The position numbers and the translations under genes are program-made. A stretch of DNA of 12,537 nucleotides from Burkholderiaceae bacterium (GTDB lineage: Bacteria; Pseudomonadota; Gammaproteobacteria; Burkholderiales; Burkholderiaceae): positions 1 to 12,537 of the forward strand of contig CANHMJ010000037.1 of assembly GCA_947461805.1 (NCBI GenBank). Direction: 5' to 3'. The notes under the pieces were generated by a model. The model was given only the letters and a program-made list of their open reading frames with translations, did no database searches and was not told where the DNA came from. This document shows positions 1-7,056 of the stretch, in pieces (positions within the stretch are counted from its first letter, which is position 1; every line of letters begins with the position of its first letter).

Positions 1-234
1 CATCCCCAAATCAATTACATTTACGCCTGTCGACAGCAAGCCCTCGGTTAAAGCTTCTATTAACTCCGGACCGGAGAGGCGACCATCGCGACCAATTACG
101 ACCACGTCTTCGCCGATTGCGCGCATCTCACTGCCAAATGCTTGACCAATCAAGCGGGCTACATCGGCATTCAAGGTTTGATCAATAATGCCGCGAATAT
201 CGTAGGCTTTAAATATAGAAGGGGAGAGTTGCAC
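1..234 (-). CDS. algC: Phosphomannomutase/phosphoglucomutase (AlgC type), N-terminal part only
   Basis: The 78 codons read from the minus strand give the first domain of an alpha-D-phosphohexomutase; the rest lies beyond the left edge. By family, it would interconvert mannose-6-P/mannose-1-P or glucose-6-P/glucose-1-P in the cytoplasm, supplying precursors for nucleotide sugars and envelope polysaccharide. Seen: FKAYDIRG near residue 8 and GRDGRLSGPEL near residue 49, both hallmarks of the bacterial AlgC/PMM-PGM group. The phosphoserine loop (TGSHNP type) is not in the window, so substrate preference cannot be judged. I chose the GTG at 232-234: an in-frame TAA (250-252) lies just upstream, no ATG intervenes, and AGGA (241-244) sits 6 bases before it. 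That TAA is also the pgi stop, so the two genes share a frame and are 15 bases apart, almost certainly one operon. The symbol algC is by resemblance; manB or pgm are alternatives. Confidence 0.88.
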   Translation of the reverse strand, partial: MQLSPSIFKAYDIRGIIDQTLNADVARLIGQAFGSEMRAIGEDVVVIGRDGRLSGPELIEALTEGLLSTGVNVIDLGM

Positions 235-249
235 TTCGAGTCCTGGCTT

Positions 250-1740
250 TTATGAATTTAATAAATTAATGCGCGCAGCTGTCACTGCATCGATGTGTTC
301 GCTAGCGACAATGTCGTTTGCATGGCTTGCCAAGGCTTTTTCAATTGGCTTGGCCAACACTTTGCCGTATTCCACGCCGGGCTGATCAAAGCTATTGATA
401 TTCCAGAGTGCGCCCAGGCTAGCCGCGCGATTCTCGTATAGGGCGAGTAGGGCACCCAAATAAAAGGCGTTGAGCTTAGGCAGTAAAAGTAAATTACTCG
501 GGCGCTGACCGGGGTAAACGTCATTGGGATTGCTTGCTCCCTTACCATTGGCTAAGGCCTGCGCTTGCGCTAAACAGTTTGATAACAAGATACGGTGGTG
601 GGCTAGGGCTTCAGGGCGATCGCTCATCGGCTCGCGCACTGCAATAAAGTCAATTGGAATGATTTCAGTGCCTTGGTGCAGCATCTGAAAGTAAGAGTGC
701 TGGGCATTGCTACCTGCGCTACCAAATACGACCGGCGAAGAGTGCTGAACTGGCTTGCCATCGCGATCAACACTTTTGCCATTGCTTTCCATATCGAGTT
801 GCTGCAACCATTTTGGAAACCAATCCAGGGCATCGGCGTAGGGAATGGCTGCATACGAGTGGATGCCATGGGTTTTTTGCTGATGGAGTAATGCCAGGGC
901 CATGATGACGGGCAGATTCTCCTCAAGCGGCGCATTCTTAAAATGCAAATCCATCGCCTCGGCGCCAGCTAGGAATTCCCGAAAGGTCGCAAAGCCGTAT
1001 TGCAAGGCAATCGGCAGACCAACTGCGGACCAAACGGAATAGCGGCCGCCAACCCAATCCCAAAACGGAAAGATGTTCTGTTCGGCAATCCCAAATGCAC
1101 TGGCAACTGGTACATTGGCAGTCACCGCATATAAAGCGTCGGTGATGTCACTTTGACTGCAGCCACTGTCTTTTAGCCAGGCGACGACTGCTTTGGCATT
1201 CATGGTGGTCTCGAGCGTCGTGAATGACTTCGAAACAATAATCACGCGCGTGCTCTTGGCTTCTGCGCGCGTCAAAATGCGGGACAGCTCAGCGGTATCA
1301 ATGTTGGCCAAGAAATGCATGCGCATACCGCGAGTGGTAATGCCAGGCACATGCGCCAGCGCTTCGATGGCTAAGCGGGGGCCAAAGTCGGAGCCACCAA
1401 TGCCGATGTGAATGACGTCCGTCACACCAACCCACTGCGAAGAGAGGGTCTCGATACGGGACCATACGGCAGCAACAGCTGGCATCACATCCTTGCCATC
1501 AATCAGAACCGGAGTTTTGTGGAGATTACGTAAGGCCGAATGCAGGGCAGGGCGATTCTCGCTGACATTGATGTGTTTGCCTGCAAACAGATCCGCAATG
1601 AACTGCTCGAGCTTGGAATGGCGCGCCTCTGCAAACAATTGCGCCCATGTTGATGCATCAATCCCTTGGTAGGCAGTGTCAAGCAGCACATTGATTGCGG
1701 TATGGCTGTTTTGAGGAGTCGAACTGGGCTGTAAAGGCAT
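250..1740 (-). CDS. pgi: Glucose-6-phosphate isomerase
   Basis: Cytoplasmic enzyme interconverting glucose-6-phosphate and fructose-6-phosphate, at the junction of glycolysis/gluconeogenesis and sugar-nucleotide synthesis. The 496-residue product carries the sugar-phosphate-binding loop GIGGSDFGP (113-121), SKSFTT (170-175), the family signature GGRYSVWSAVGLP (231-243), LDMESNGK (315-322) with the expected catalytic Glu318, His348 in the AQHSYF segment, GALLALYE (429-436) and Lys460 in GVEYGK. All expected active-site residues are present. It is somewhat shorter than the roughly 550-residue E. coli enzyme but appears complete at both ends. The start is the only ATG before Met86 and lacks a Shine-Dalgarno; a TAAAAT box ends 6 bases upstream, which suggests a leaderless mRNA (inference). 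It is followed in the same direction by the AlgC-type mutase and faces away from the LhgO-like gene across 106 bases. Confidence 0.97.
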   Translation of the reverse strand: MPLQPSSTPQNSHTAINVLLDTAYQGIDASTWAQLFAEARHSKLEQFIADLFAGKHINVSENRPALHSALRNLHKTPVLIDGKDVMPAVAAVWSRIETLSSQWVGVTDVIHIGIGGSDFGPRLAIEALAHVPGITTRGMRMHFLANIDTAELSRILTRAEAKSTRVIIVSKSFTTLETTMNAKAVVAWLKDSGCSQSDITDALYAVTANVPVASAFGIAEQNIFPFWDWVGGRYSVWSAVGLPIALQYGFATFREFLAGAEAMDLHFKNAPLEENLPVIMALALLHQQKTHGIHSYAAIPYADALDWFPKWLQQLDMESNGKSVDRDGKPVQHSSPVVFGSAGSNAQHSYFQMLHQGTEIIPIDFIAVREPMSDRPEALAHHRILLSNCLAQAQALANGKGASNPNDVYPGQRPSNLLLLPKLNAFYLGALLALYENRAASLGALWNINSFDQPGVEYGKVLAKPIEKALASHANDIVASEHIDAVTAARINLLNS

Positions 1741-1746
1741 GGACGG

Positions 1747-1757
1747 ATTTTATCAAG
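1747..1757 (-). promoter_or_regulatory. Extended -10 promoter element of pgi
   Basis: Read on the minus strand, the sequence is TTGATAAAAT, that is TG-A-TAAAAT: a hexamer matching the sigma-70 -10 consensus at five of six positions, with the TGn extension that can replace a -35 box. No good -35 is visible 16-18 bases further upstream. The hexamer ends exactly 6 bases before the pgi ATG, so transcription would begin at or within a base of the start codon. No start-site data; this rests on motif and spacing only. Confidence 0.45.
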
Positions 1758-1782
1758 AAGGGTAAAGAAATTCGCTAAATCA

Positions 1783-1810
1783 TTGAAAATGGTAGGATTT
1801 GGGTCATAAA
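1783..1810 (+). promoter_or_regulatory. Possible sigma-70 promoter for the LhgO-like gene
   Basis: TTGAAA (1783-1788) and CATAAA (1805-1810) are separated by 16 bases, giving a predicted start near 1817 and a 5' leader of about 30 bases that contains the AGGA ribosome-binding site at 1837-1840. The -10 box is only a moderate match and the spacer is one base short of optimal, so this is a plausible assignment rather than a firm one. Confidence 0.35.
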
Positions 1811-1846
1811 TAGAGTGATACACCTCAAATCAACTTAGGAAAAGCA

Positions 1847-2971
1847 ATGGAGCGGTTGGATTGCGTCGTGATTGGCGCAGGCGTAGTGGGTTTGGCAATT
1901 GCTAGAGAAATGGCATTGCAAGGAAAAGAGACCATTTTGCTTGAGCGTGAGTCTGCCTTTGGCACCATCAGCAGTGCCCGCAACAGCGAAGTCATTCATG
2001 CCGGCATTTACTACCCCAAAAACACATTAAAGGCCCGCTTGTGCGTTGCCGGCAACCGCATGCTCTACGAGTATTGCCGCAGCCATCAGGTAGGCACGCA
2101 GCAATACGGCAAATTGATTGTGGCCGCAGACGATAGCCAGTTGGATGATCTGCGAGCCTTGCAGCACCGCGCACACGAAAATGAAGTGCCTGGCATTTCA
2201 ATGATCAGCGCCAAAGAGGCGATTGCCTTAGAGCCGCACTTACAGTGTGCAGCTGCACTCCATTCCAAATCCACTGGCATTGTCGATAGCCACGCCTATA
2301 TGTTGTCGCTCTTGGGCGGCTTTGAGGACGCAGGTGGCATGGTCGCCTATCAGTCGCCCTTGCTGCGCGCTACTGCACTTGCTGGCGGTGGATTTAGGCT
2401 AGAGATTGGCGGAGAAGAAAAGATGCAAATTGAGACCACGCTCTTGATTAATTGTGCAGGCATGAGTGCGCCCAAGGTGGCTGCGGCGATTGAGGGACTT
2501 GATCCTGTACATATTCCGCGCGCTTACTTTGCCAAGGGCAATTACTTTTCCCTAAGTGGTAAATCGCCATTTCAGCACTTAATTTATCCCATACCGGAGC
2601 CCGGCGGATTAGGTGTTCACTTGACCCTCGACATGGCGGGTCAAGCCAAGTTTGGCCCCGACGTGGAGTGGCTGGACATTGCAACAGAGGCAGAAGTGGA
2701 TTACTCGGTCGACCCCCGTCGCGGGGATGGTTTTTATGCGGCTGTGCGGCGCTATTGGCCCGGCCTGAAAGACGGCACACTCATGCCGGACTATTCGGGT
2801 GTACGCGCCAAAATTGTTCCATCAGGCGCTCCCGCAGGGGATTTTGTATTTGATTACCCAAGCACCCATGGCTTAGCGGGGCTATATAACCTGTACGGCT
2901 TTGAGTCACCGGGCCTGACCTCCTCCTTGGCGATTGCCAAGCACCTCGATGGCCTGATTCGAGCAGAATAA
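1847..2971 (+). CDS. lhgO: FAD-dependent oxidoreductase, L-2-hydroxyglutarate dehydrogenase-like
   Basis: A 374-residue D-amino-acid-oxidase-fold flavoprotein. It opens with the FAD-binding Rossmann motif VVIGAGVVGLA (G10-x-G12-xx-G15) and the acidic end of the second strand at LLERE (31-35). It continues with SSARNSEVIHAGIYYP (42-57), the segment typical of L-2-hydroxyglutarate dehydrogenase/LhgO proteins, INCAGMSAP (201-209) and the C-terminal FAD contact region NLYGFESPGLTSS (348-360). Characterised relatives oxidise L-2-hydroxyglutarate to 2-oxoglutarate and pass electrons to the membrane quinone pool; here that substrate is inferred from family resemblance, and another 2-hydroxy acid remains possible. 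The ATG has AGGA (1837-1840) 6 bases upstream. It stands alone on its strand, diverging from pgi, with tRNA-Ser 63 bases after its stop, so operon context does not help define its substrate. Confidence 0.85.
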   Translation: MERLDCVVIGAGVVGLAIAREMALQGKETILLERESAFGTISSARNSEVIHAGIYYPKNTLKARLCVAGNRMLYEYCRSHQVGTQQYGKLIVAADDSQLDDLRALQHRAHENEVPGISMISAKEAIALEPHLQCAAALHSKSTGIVDSHAYMLSLLGGFEDAGGMVAYQSPLLRATALAGGGFRLEIGGEEKMQIETTLLINCAGMSAPKVAAAIEGLDPVHIPRAYFAKGNYFSLSGKSPFQHLIYPIPEPGGLGVHLTLDMAGQAKFGPDVEWLDIATEAEVDYSVDPRRGDGFYAAVRRYWPGLKDGTLMPDYSGVRAKIVPSGAPAGDFVFDYPSTHGLAGLYNLYGFESPGLTSSLAIAKHLDGLIRAE

Positions 2972-2986
2972 GACTAAGAAGTCTTC

Positions 2987-3017
2987 TTTAGGCTGAAGCC
3001 ATGAACTTGCCTATAAT
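2987..3017 (+). promoter_or_regulatory. Promoter of tRNA-Ser
   Basis: A perfect -10 hexamer TATAAT lies at 3012-3017. The best upstream match is a weak TTTAGG at 2987-2992 with a long 19-base spacer, so the -35 side is uncertain. The predicted start is near 3024, about 11 bases before the mature tRNA. The bases after the -10 (TGAGGGCG) are GC-rich, as in the discriminators of stable-RNA promoters under stringent control; that regulatory reading is inference. Confidence 0.55.
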
Positions 3018-3034
3018 TGAGGGCGAAACAAAAA

Positions 3035-3124
3035 GGAAGCTTGGCAGAGCGGTTGAATGCACCAGTCTTGAAAACTGGCGAGGATGAAAGTCCTCCGTGA
3101 GTTCGAATCTCACAGCTTCCGCCA
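3035..3124 (+). tRNA. tRNA-Ser (anticodon UGA)
   Basis: The full cloverleaf can be folded by eye. The acceptor stem GGAAGCT (3035-3041) pairs perfectly with AGCTTCC (3114-3120). The anticodon stem is CCAGT/ACTGG with loop CTTGAAA and anticodon TGA at 3069-3071, reading UCA and other UCN serine codons. A long class II variable arm GAGGA/TCCTC (3080-3084 with 3091-3095) and T stem GTGAG/CTCAC around loop TTCGAAT complete the fold. The discriminator base is G3121, as expected for tRNA-Ser, and the CCA end is encoded at 3122-3124. The long variable arm and G73 are the main serine identity features. It has its own -10 box upstream and a terminator 66 bases downstream of the CCA. Confidence 0.97.
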
Positions 3125-3138
3125 AGACAACAGGCCTT

Positions 3139-3170
3139 ACAAGAACAGTTTGAAATAGGACTGCCCTTGT
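3139..3170 (+). other. Imperfect hairpin in the tRNA-Ser 3' trailer
   Basis: ACAAGAACAGT (3139-3149) can pair with ACTGCCCTTGT (3160-3170) at nine of eleven positions, with a two-base internal mismatch and a ten-base loop. It lies between the encoded CCA and the terminator, so it would be part of the primary tRNA transcript and released on 3' processing. It may guide processing or form a small RNA; no function is shown by the sequence. Confidence 0.3.
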
Positions 3171-3186
3171 TAGTAAAAACCGCACC

Positions 3187-3210
3187 AAAAGCCACCTTCG
3201 GGTGGTTTTT
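3187..3210 (+). terminator. Intrinsic terminator after tRNA-Ser
   Basis: GCCACC (3191-3196) and GGTGGT (3201-3206) form a stem capped by the very stable TTCG tetraloop (3197-3200), followed by a run of five T (3206-3210). The A run at 3187-3190 can extend the stem against the T tract. This is a textbook Rho-independent terminator ending the tRNA-Ser unit; because of the flanking A run it could act weakly on the other strand too. Confidence 0.92.
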
Positions 3211-3346
3211 CATTTGTGGGGGTGCGATGCTGTTATCAATTCTGGTTAACTGCAGTAATTAGATGCTTAAATTCTTAAACAGTTGTAAATTAGCCTCTAT
3301 CGTTGGTATTTAGATCATTGAATTGTTTAGATACAAAGGGCATCAA

Positions 3347-4942
3347 ATGCACTATTCCAGATATTTTGCTTGGCTCTCAACATTCATTCTTGCGATAGCC
3401 TTCGCTCCCTTCAACCTTTATCTTGCCATTCTTTTTGCAGGCTTATTTCTGATTGGACTTGCTGACGTCATTCAGACTCAGCGCTCAATATTACGTAATT
3501 ATCCTTTGCTCGGGCATTTGCGATTTCTACTTGAATACATCCGCCCCGAAATTCGCCAGTATTTTTTTGAGAATGATGAAGAGAAATTACCCTTCTCCAG
3601 AAATCAAAGGGCTATGGTTTATAGCCGCTCAAAAGAAGACAACGATAAGCGGGCTTTCGGATCAATTAAGTCGATGTACAGCAATGAAGGAGAGTGGTTA
3701 GGACACTCTAATTCCCCATGCCATCCGGACCCAAGTACCTTTCGTATTCAGGTTGGTGGCCCAAGTTGCCTTCAGCCTTACTCTTTATCTGTGTTCAATA
3801 TCTCTGCAATGAGCTTTGGATCACTTTCACCAAATGCCATTAGAGCGCTTAATCAAGGTGCAAAGCTAGGTGGTTTTGCTCATGACACTGGGGAAGGATC
3901 AATCTCCTCCTACCATCGGGAGTTTGGTGGCGACATTATTTGGGAAATCGGCTCTGGTTATTTTGGTTGTCGTAACGACCAAGGGAAATTTTCAGAGGAA
4001 AAATTTTCTGCTCAGGTATCGGACCCTCAAATCAAGATGGTGGAAATTAAGCTATCGCAGGGCGCAAAGCCGGGGCATGGCGGGGTTTTGCCGGGCGCTA
4101 AAGTGACTGCTGAGATTGCGGCAACCAGAGGAGTGCCGATCGGCCAAGATTGCATCTCCCCAGCCCATCATGCTGAATTTTCATCGCCGGTGGAGTTAAT
4201 GCAATTTATTGCACGTTTGCGTACATTGAGTGGTGGAAAGCCGATAGGTTTCAAATTATGCGTTGGTCAGCCCTGGGAGTTTTTTGGTATTGCTAAAGCG
4301 ATGTTAGAAACCGGCATCTGCCCAGACTTTATTGTTGTAGATGGCAGCGAGGGCGGTACTGGCGCTGCTCCGGTTGAGTTTACTGACCATGTGGGTATGC
4401 CACTGCGTGAGGGTCTGAGATTAGTTCACAACACTTTAGTTGGTATCAATAAACGGGACGTGATTTCGATTGGAGCTTCCGGAAAAATTATTTCTGGGTA
4501 TGACATTATTCGTGCGATTGCTCTGGGCGCAGATTGGTGTAATTCAGCAAGGGGTTTTATGTTCGCGCTGGGTTGCATTCAGTCCCGAACGTGTCACACC
4601 GATCAGTGCCCCACTGGAGTCGCAACGCAAGATTTGAGTCGACAGCGGGCCTTGGTTGTTCCCAATAAAGCCGAGCGCGTCTATTCTTTCCATAAAAATA
4701 CGGTGGCATCGTTGGCTGATCTGATTGGCGCTGCCGGAATAATGCATCCGAAGGAAATTACAGCAGATTATCTGATGTGCAGGGATGGCTCTGGCAAGGC
4801 AACGCCTTTATCCACCCAGCTACCTACCTTAGCCCCTGGCGTATTACTACAAACCCTCGATTCTTCACTGAAAAATACACTGCCTAACGAGTATGGTTTG
4901 TATTGGAATCGCGCTCAAACCAATAAATTTGGCTTGGCCTAG
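3347..4942 (+). CDS. Membrane-anchored FMN-binding glutamate-synthase-like protein
   Basis: The 531-residue product resembles the central FMN/iron-sulfur domain of the glutamate synthase large subunit. Seen in order: a hydrophobic N-terminus with two probable membrane segments (about residues 5-40); SAMSFGS (153-159) and TGEG (181-184); QGAKPGHGG (238-246); SPAHH (271-275); DGSEGGTGAAP (332-342); IGASGKI then GADWCNSARG, an FMN-phosphate-type region (about 375-403); and Cys410, Cys416, Cys421, whose C-x5-C-x4-C spacing matches the 3Fe-4S ligands of GltB. The glutaminase domain, the GltB C-terminal beta-helix and a GltD partner are all absent, so it is not a standard glutamate synthase; it belongs with YerD-like stand-alone proteins whose reaction is unsettled. 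I chose the ATG at 3347 because AAAGGG (3335-3340) lies 6 bases upstream; a TTG at 3323 would add 8 residues but has no ribosome-binding site. Hand-counted 60-base lines near 3421, 3541 and 3961 give only 38-43% GC. It stands alone after tRNA-Ser. Confidence 0.88.
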   Translation: MHYSRYFAWLSTFILAIAFAPFNLYLAILFAGLFLIGLADVIQTQRSILRNYPLLGHLRFLLEYIRPEIRQYFFENDEEKLPFSRNQRAMVYSRSKEDNDKRAFGSIKSMYSNEGEWLGHSNSPCHPDPSTFRIQVGGPSCLQPYSLSVFNISAMSFGSLSPNAIRALNQGAKLGGFAHDTGEGSISSYHREFGGDIIWEIGSGYFGCRNDQGKFSEEKFSAQVSDPQIKMVEIKLSQGAKPGHGGVLPGAKVTAEIAATRGVPIGQDCISPAHHAEFSSPVELMQFIARLRTLSGGKPIGFKLCVGQPWEFFGIAKAMLETGICPDFIVVDGSEGGTGAAPVEFTDHVGMPLREGLRLVHNTLVGINKRDVISIGASGKIISGYDIIRAIALGADWCNSARGFMFALGCIQSRTCHTDQCPTGVATQDLSRQRALVVPNKAERVYSFHKNTVASLADLIGAAGIMHPKEITADYLMCRDGSGKATPLSTQLPTLAPGVLLQTLDSSLKNTLPNEYGLYWNRAQTNKFGLA

Positions 4943-5009
4943 ATCAAGACCCTGCCGTGTTGAGTTGTTTTGGGTTGATGGTAACCAAGACGACCTGTTA
5001 ATGGAGGCC

Positions 5010-5276
5010 TTAGTCTCTGCAGGTGTAAAGGTTCGTGAGCGGAAAGCGGTCATTGACGGTAGTGCGTGACTCGACAAAGAGCGCACGACGCTTGCCTTTT
5101 TTCTTGCACTCGGCCTCGGCGACCGCTTGCGTTTCGCTTTCCTTGGCTTTTTGAATGGTGTGTACACCAACTAAGCCATCCGATTGGGTATATGCGCGCA
5201 AATCGTAATCGGAGGTGCCGCAGCCCGCAAGAATAGCTGCCAAGAGGCCAATAAAAATCGAGTGTGGAATGCGCAT
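5010..5276 (-). CDS. Small lipoprotein of unknown function
   Basis: I do not recognise the family. The 88-residue product starts with a basic residue, a hydrophobic stretch (about 7-18) and the lipobox LAGC (16-19), so signal peptidase II should cleave before Cys19. Residue +2 is Gly, not Asp, which by the E. coli rule favours the outer membrane. The mature 70 residues are charged and contain two further cysteines, Cys57 in AEAECKKKGK and Cys86 three residues from the end; an A-x-x-C-x-x-x-G core with a C-terminal Y-x-C resembles many tiny proteobacterial lipoproteins in which the pair may form a disulfide (inference). The chosen ATG (5274-5276) has AAGG 6 bases upstream; a longer reading with 30 more residues would overlap hemW and place the signal peptide internally, so I reject it. 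It begins 13 bases after the hemW stop and is probably the last gene of that operon. Confidence 0.78.
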   Translation of the reverse strand: MRIPHSIFIGLLAAILAGCGTSDYDLRAYTQSDGLVGVHTIQKAKESETQAVAEAECKKKGKRRALFVESRTTVNDRFPLTNLYTCRD

Positions 5277-5289
5277 GGATTGCCTTGCC

Positions 5290-6456
5290 TTATAAAAAAG
5301 TTGCTTGTAAGTCATTAAGGTAACGCAGGCCCAGTGCGGTAGGTCGCAACACGGCCGGATTTTCATCGAGCAAGCCTTTTTTGGTTGCCGTTTCCAGAGC
5401 CGATGCTATAGCGTGAAGCGGTAAGCCAGTGCGTTCACTAAAGCTGACTGTGCCAACCCCTTGACTTAATCGCAGGGCATTAAGCATGAACTCAAAAGGA
5501 AGATCGCTGGGTGCCACGGTCTTGGATTCAATTAAAGCTGCGCCGCGCGTCTCCATCAGCTGCATATAGGTTTCTGGATGACGCTCACGCACTTGGCGGG
5601 TGATTTGATCTGGCAAGGAAATCTTACCGTGGGCGCCGGCACCAATCCCAATGTAGTCACCAAAACGCCAGTAGTTGAGGTTGTGTTTGCATTCCCGCTG
5701 GGGTTTGCAATACGCAGAGACCTCGTAGCGCTCATAACCGGCGGCATCGAGCATGGCTAGATTCTGTTCAAACATCGCATCGCTAATGTCCTCGCTTGGT
5801 AGCGTGGGTGGGTGCGCAGCAAATAGGGTATTGGGTTCGAGTGTGAGGTGGTACATCGACAAGTGCGGCGTGCCAAATGCGAGTGCAGTAGTGAGGTCGG
5901 TTGCAGCGTCGGCCAAACTTTGTTCTGGTAAGGCGTACATTAAATCGATGTTGATTGACTCAATGTGGCGTGATGCAATCTCGATGGCGCGCTTTGCCTC
6001 ATCACCATTGTGAATGCGACCCAAGGCTTTGAGGTGCCGATCATTAAAGCTCTGAATGCCGAGCGAGACACGATTGATGCCGCAGTCAGCAAAGCCGGCT
6101 AATTTATCGGCCTCGACCGATCCGGGATTGGCTTCCATCGTGATTTCAGCATCGGCCTCGAGTGGGAGTAGGCCTCGCACCGAAGATAGGAGTTGATTCA
6201 TACCCCTTGCCGAGAGCAAACTAGGCGTTCCTCCGCCAATAAAGATGGTGTGGACCTTACGGCCCCAAACACGTGGCAGCTCGGTTTGCAAATCGAGCAA
6301 GAGTGCTTTGATGTAGCGATCCTCATCAAAGCCAGTGGATTTCACTTGATGGGAATTGAAATCACAGTAAGGGCATTTCTTTTCACACCACGGAAAATGA
6401 ATGTACAGGGAGAGGGGCGGCAGAGCGCTTAACTGCACGCGATCAGGGGATTTCAT
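5290..6456 (-). CDS. hemW: Radical SAM heme chaperone HemW
   Basis: The 388-residue product has the N-terminal signature YIHFPWCEKKCPYCDF (18-33), in which Cys24, Cys28 and Cys31 are the CxxxCxxC ligands of the SAM 4Fe-4S cluster. GGGTPS (74-79), EANPGS (109-113 region) and DLMYALPEQ (171-179) follow. The residue after the third cysteine is Asp, not the extra Cys of the oxygen-independent coproporphyrinogen oxidase HemN, so the protein is HemW, a heme-binding chaperone thought to deliver heme to respiratory proteins, despite frequent misnaming as HemN. The C-terminal domain (about 300-388) matches the HemW length and style. Its ATG overlaps the rdgB stop as ATGA (6453-6456) with no strong Shine-Dalgarno, so translation is probably coupled to rdgB. 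Confidence 0.95.
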   Translation of the reverse strand: MKSPDRVQLSALPPLSLYIHFPWCEKKCPYCDFNSHQVKSTGFDEDRYIKALLLDLQTELPRVWGRKVHTIFIGGGTPSLLSARGMNQLLSSVRGLLPLEADAEITMEANPGSVEADKLAGFADCGINRVSLGIQSFNDRHLKALGRIHNGDEAKRAIEIASRHIESINIDLMYALPEQSLADAATDLTTALAFGTPHLSMYHLTLEPNTLFAAHPPTLPSEDISDAMFEQNLAMLDAAGYERYEVSAYCKPQRECKHNLNYWRFGDYIGIGAGAHGKISLPDQITRQVRERHPETYMQLMETRGAALIESKTVAPSDLPFEFMLNALRLSQGVGTVSFSERTGLPLHAIASALETATKKGLLDENPAVLRPTALGLRYLNDLQATFL

Positions 6457-7037
6457 GGACTGAGAATACCGAGCAATTGGCGCAAAGCTTGGCCGCGATG
6501 ACTGATGTTATTTTTTTCAGCAGGATTCAATTCGGCTGCAGTTTTACCAAGTGCTGGGATAAAAAAATGCGGGTCATAGCCAAAGCCAGCATTACCGCGA
6601 GGTACGTCAATGAACTCGCCATGCCATTGGGTTTGCACAATAATGGGTTCTGGGTCTAAGGCATGCCGAATAAACACCAAAGCACAGACGTAATGCGCGC
6701 GGCGATCCGCAATACCGCGCAGCTCAGCAATCACTGTTGCATTGTTGTTGGCATCACTGGACTCTTCACCGGCATAGCGTGCTGAACGAACTCCCGGTTT
6801 GCCATCCAGCGCAGCGATGCAGATGCCAGAGTCATCGGCTAGTGCCGGTAGATTACTTTCCTTGCTCGCATGCCGTGCCTTGGTGAGCGCGTTCTCTACA
6901 AAGGTGAAATACGGCTCTTCGGCAGCACCAATCCCTAAATCGCTTTGCGGAATGATGGTAATACCTAGGGGCGCAAATAGGGCGGTGAATTCCCGTACCT
7001 TACCAGTGCTGTTGGAAGCCAAAACCAGTTTTTGCAT
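6453..7037 (-). CDS. rdgB: XTP/dITP diphosphatase (RdgB/HAM1)
   Basis: Cytoplasmic house-cleaning pyrophosphatase that hydrolyses dITP, XTP and related deaminated purine triphosphates to the monophosphates, keeping hypoxanthine and xanthine out of DNA and RNA. The 194-residue product shows MQKLVLASNSTGKVREF at the N-terminus (triphosphate-binding SNxxK motif), ADDSG (67-71) with the expected catalytic Asp69, GFGYDPHF (151-158) and ISHRGQA (178-184), all standard for the family; E. coli RdgB has 197 residues. I chose the ATG at 7035-7037 from family alignment of the start. A 22-residue longer reading from 7103 would overlap the end of rph and adds non-family sequence. No Shine-Dalgarno precedes the chosen start, which lies 19 bases after the rph stop, so coupling to rph translation is likely. 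Confidence 0.95.
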   Translation of the reverse strand: MQKLVLASNSTGKVREFTALFAPLGITIIPQSDLGIGAAEEPYFTFVENALTKARHASKESNLPALADDSGICIAALDGKPGVRSARYAGEESSDANNNATVIAELRGIADRRAHYVCALVFIRHALDPEPIIVQTQWHGEFIDVPRGNAGFGYDPHFFIPALGKTAAELNPAEKNNISHRGQALRQLLGILSP

Positions 7038-7056
7038 AGAGGGAATTGCGAGTGGA

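Noticed and set aside
2970..2985. AAGACT/AGTCTT hairpin just after the LhgO-like stop, possible terminator
   Set aside because: The stem is six mostly A/T pairs with a four-base loop and no clean T run after it; too weak to call.
3323..3346. TTG start adding 8 residues to the FMN protein
   Set aside because: No ribosome-binding site precedes it, while the ATG at 3347 has AAAGGG at ideal spacing.
3035..3346. Integration (att) site duplication at the 3' end of tRNA-Ser
   Set aside because: I searched by eye for a second copy of the T-arm/acceptor sequence downstream and found none; no integrase gene is present in the window.
4943..5009. Bidirectional terminator between the FMN gene and the lipoprotein gene
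   Set aside because: Only short 4-bp pairings are visible and there is no T tract on either strand.
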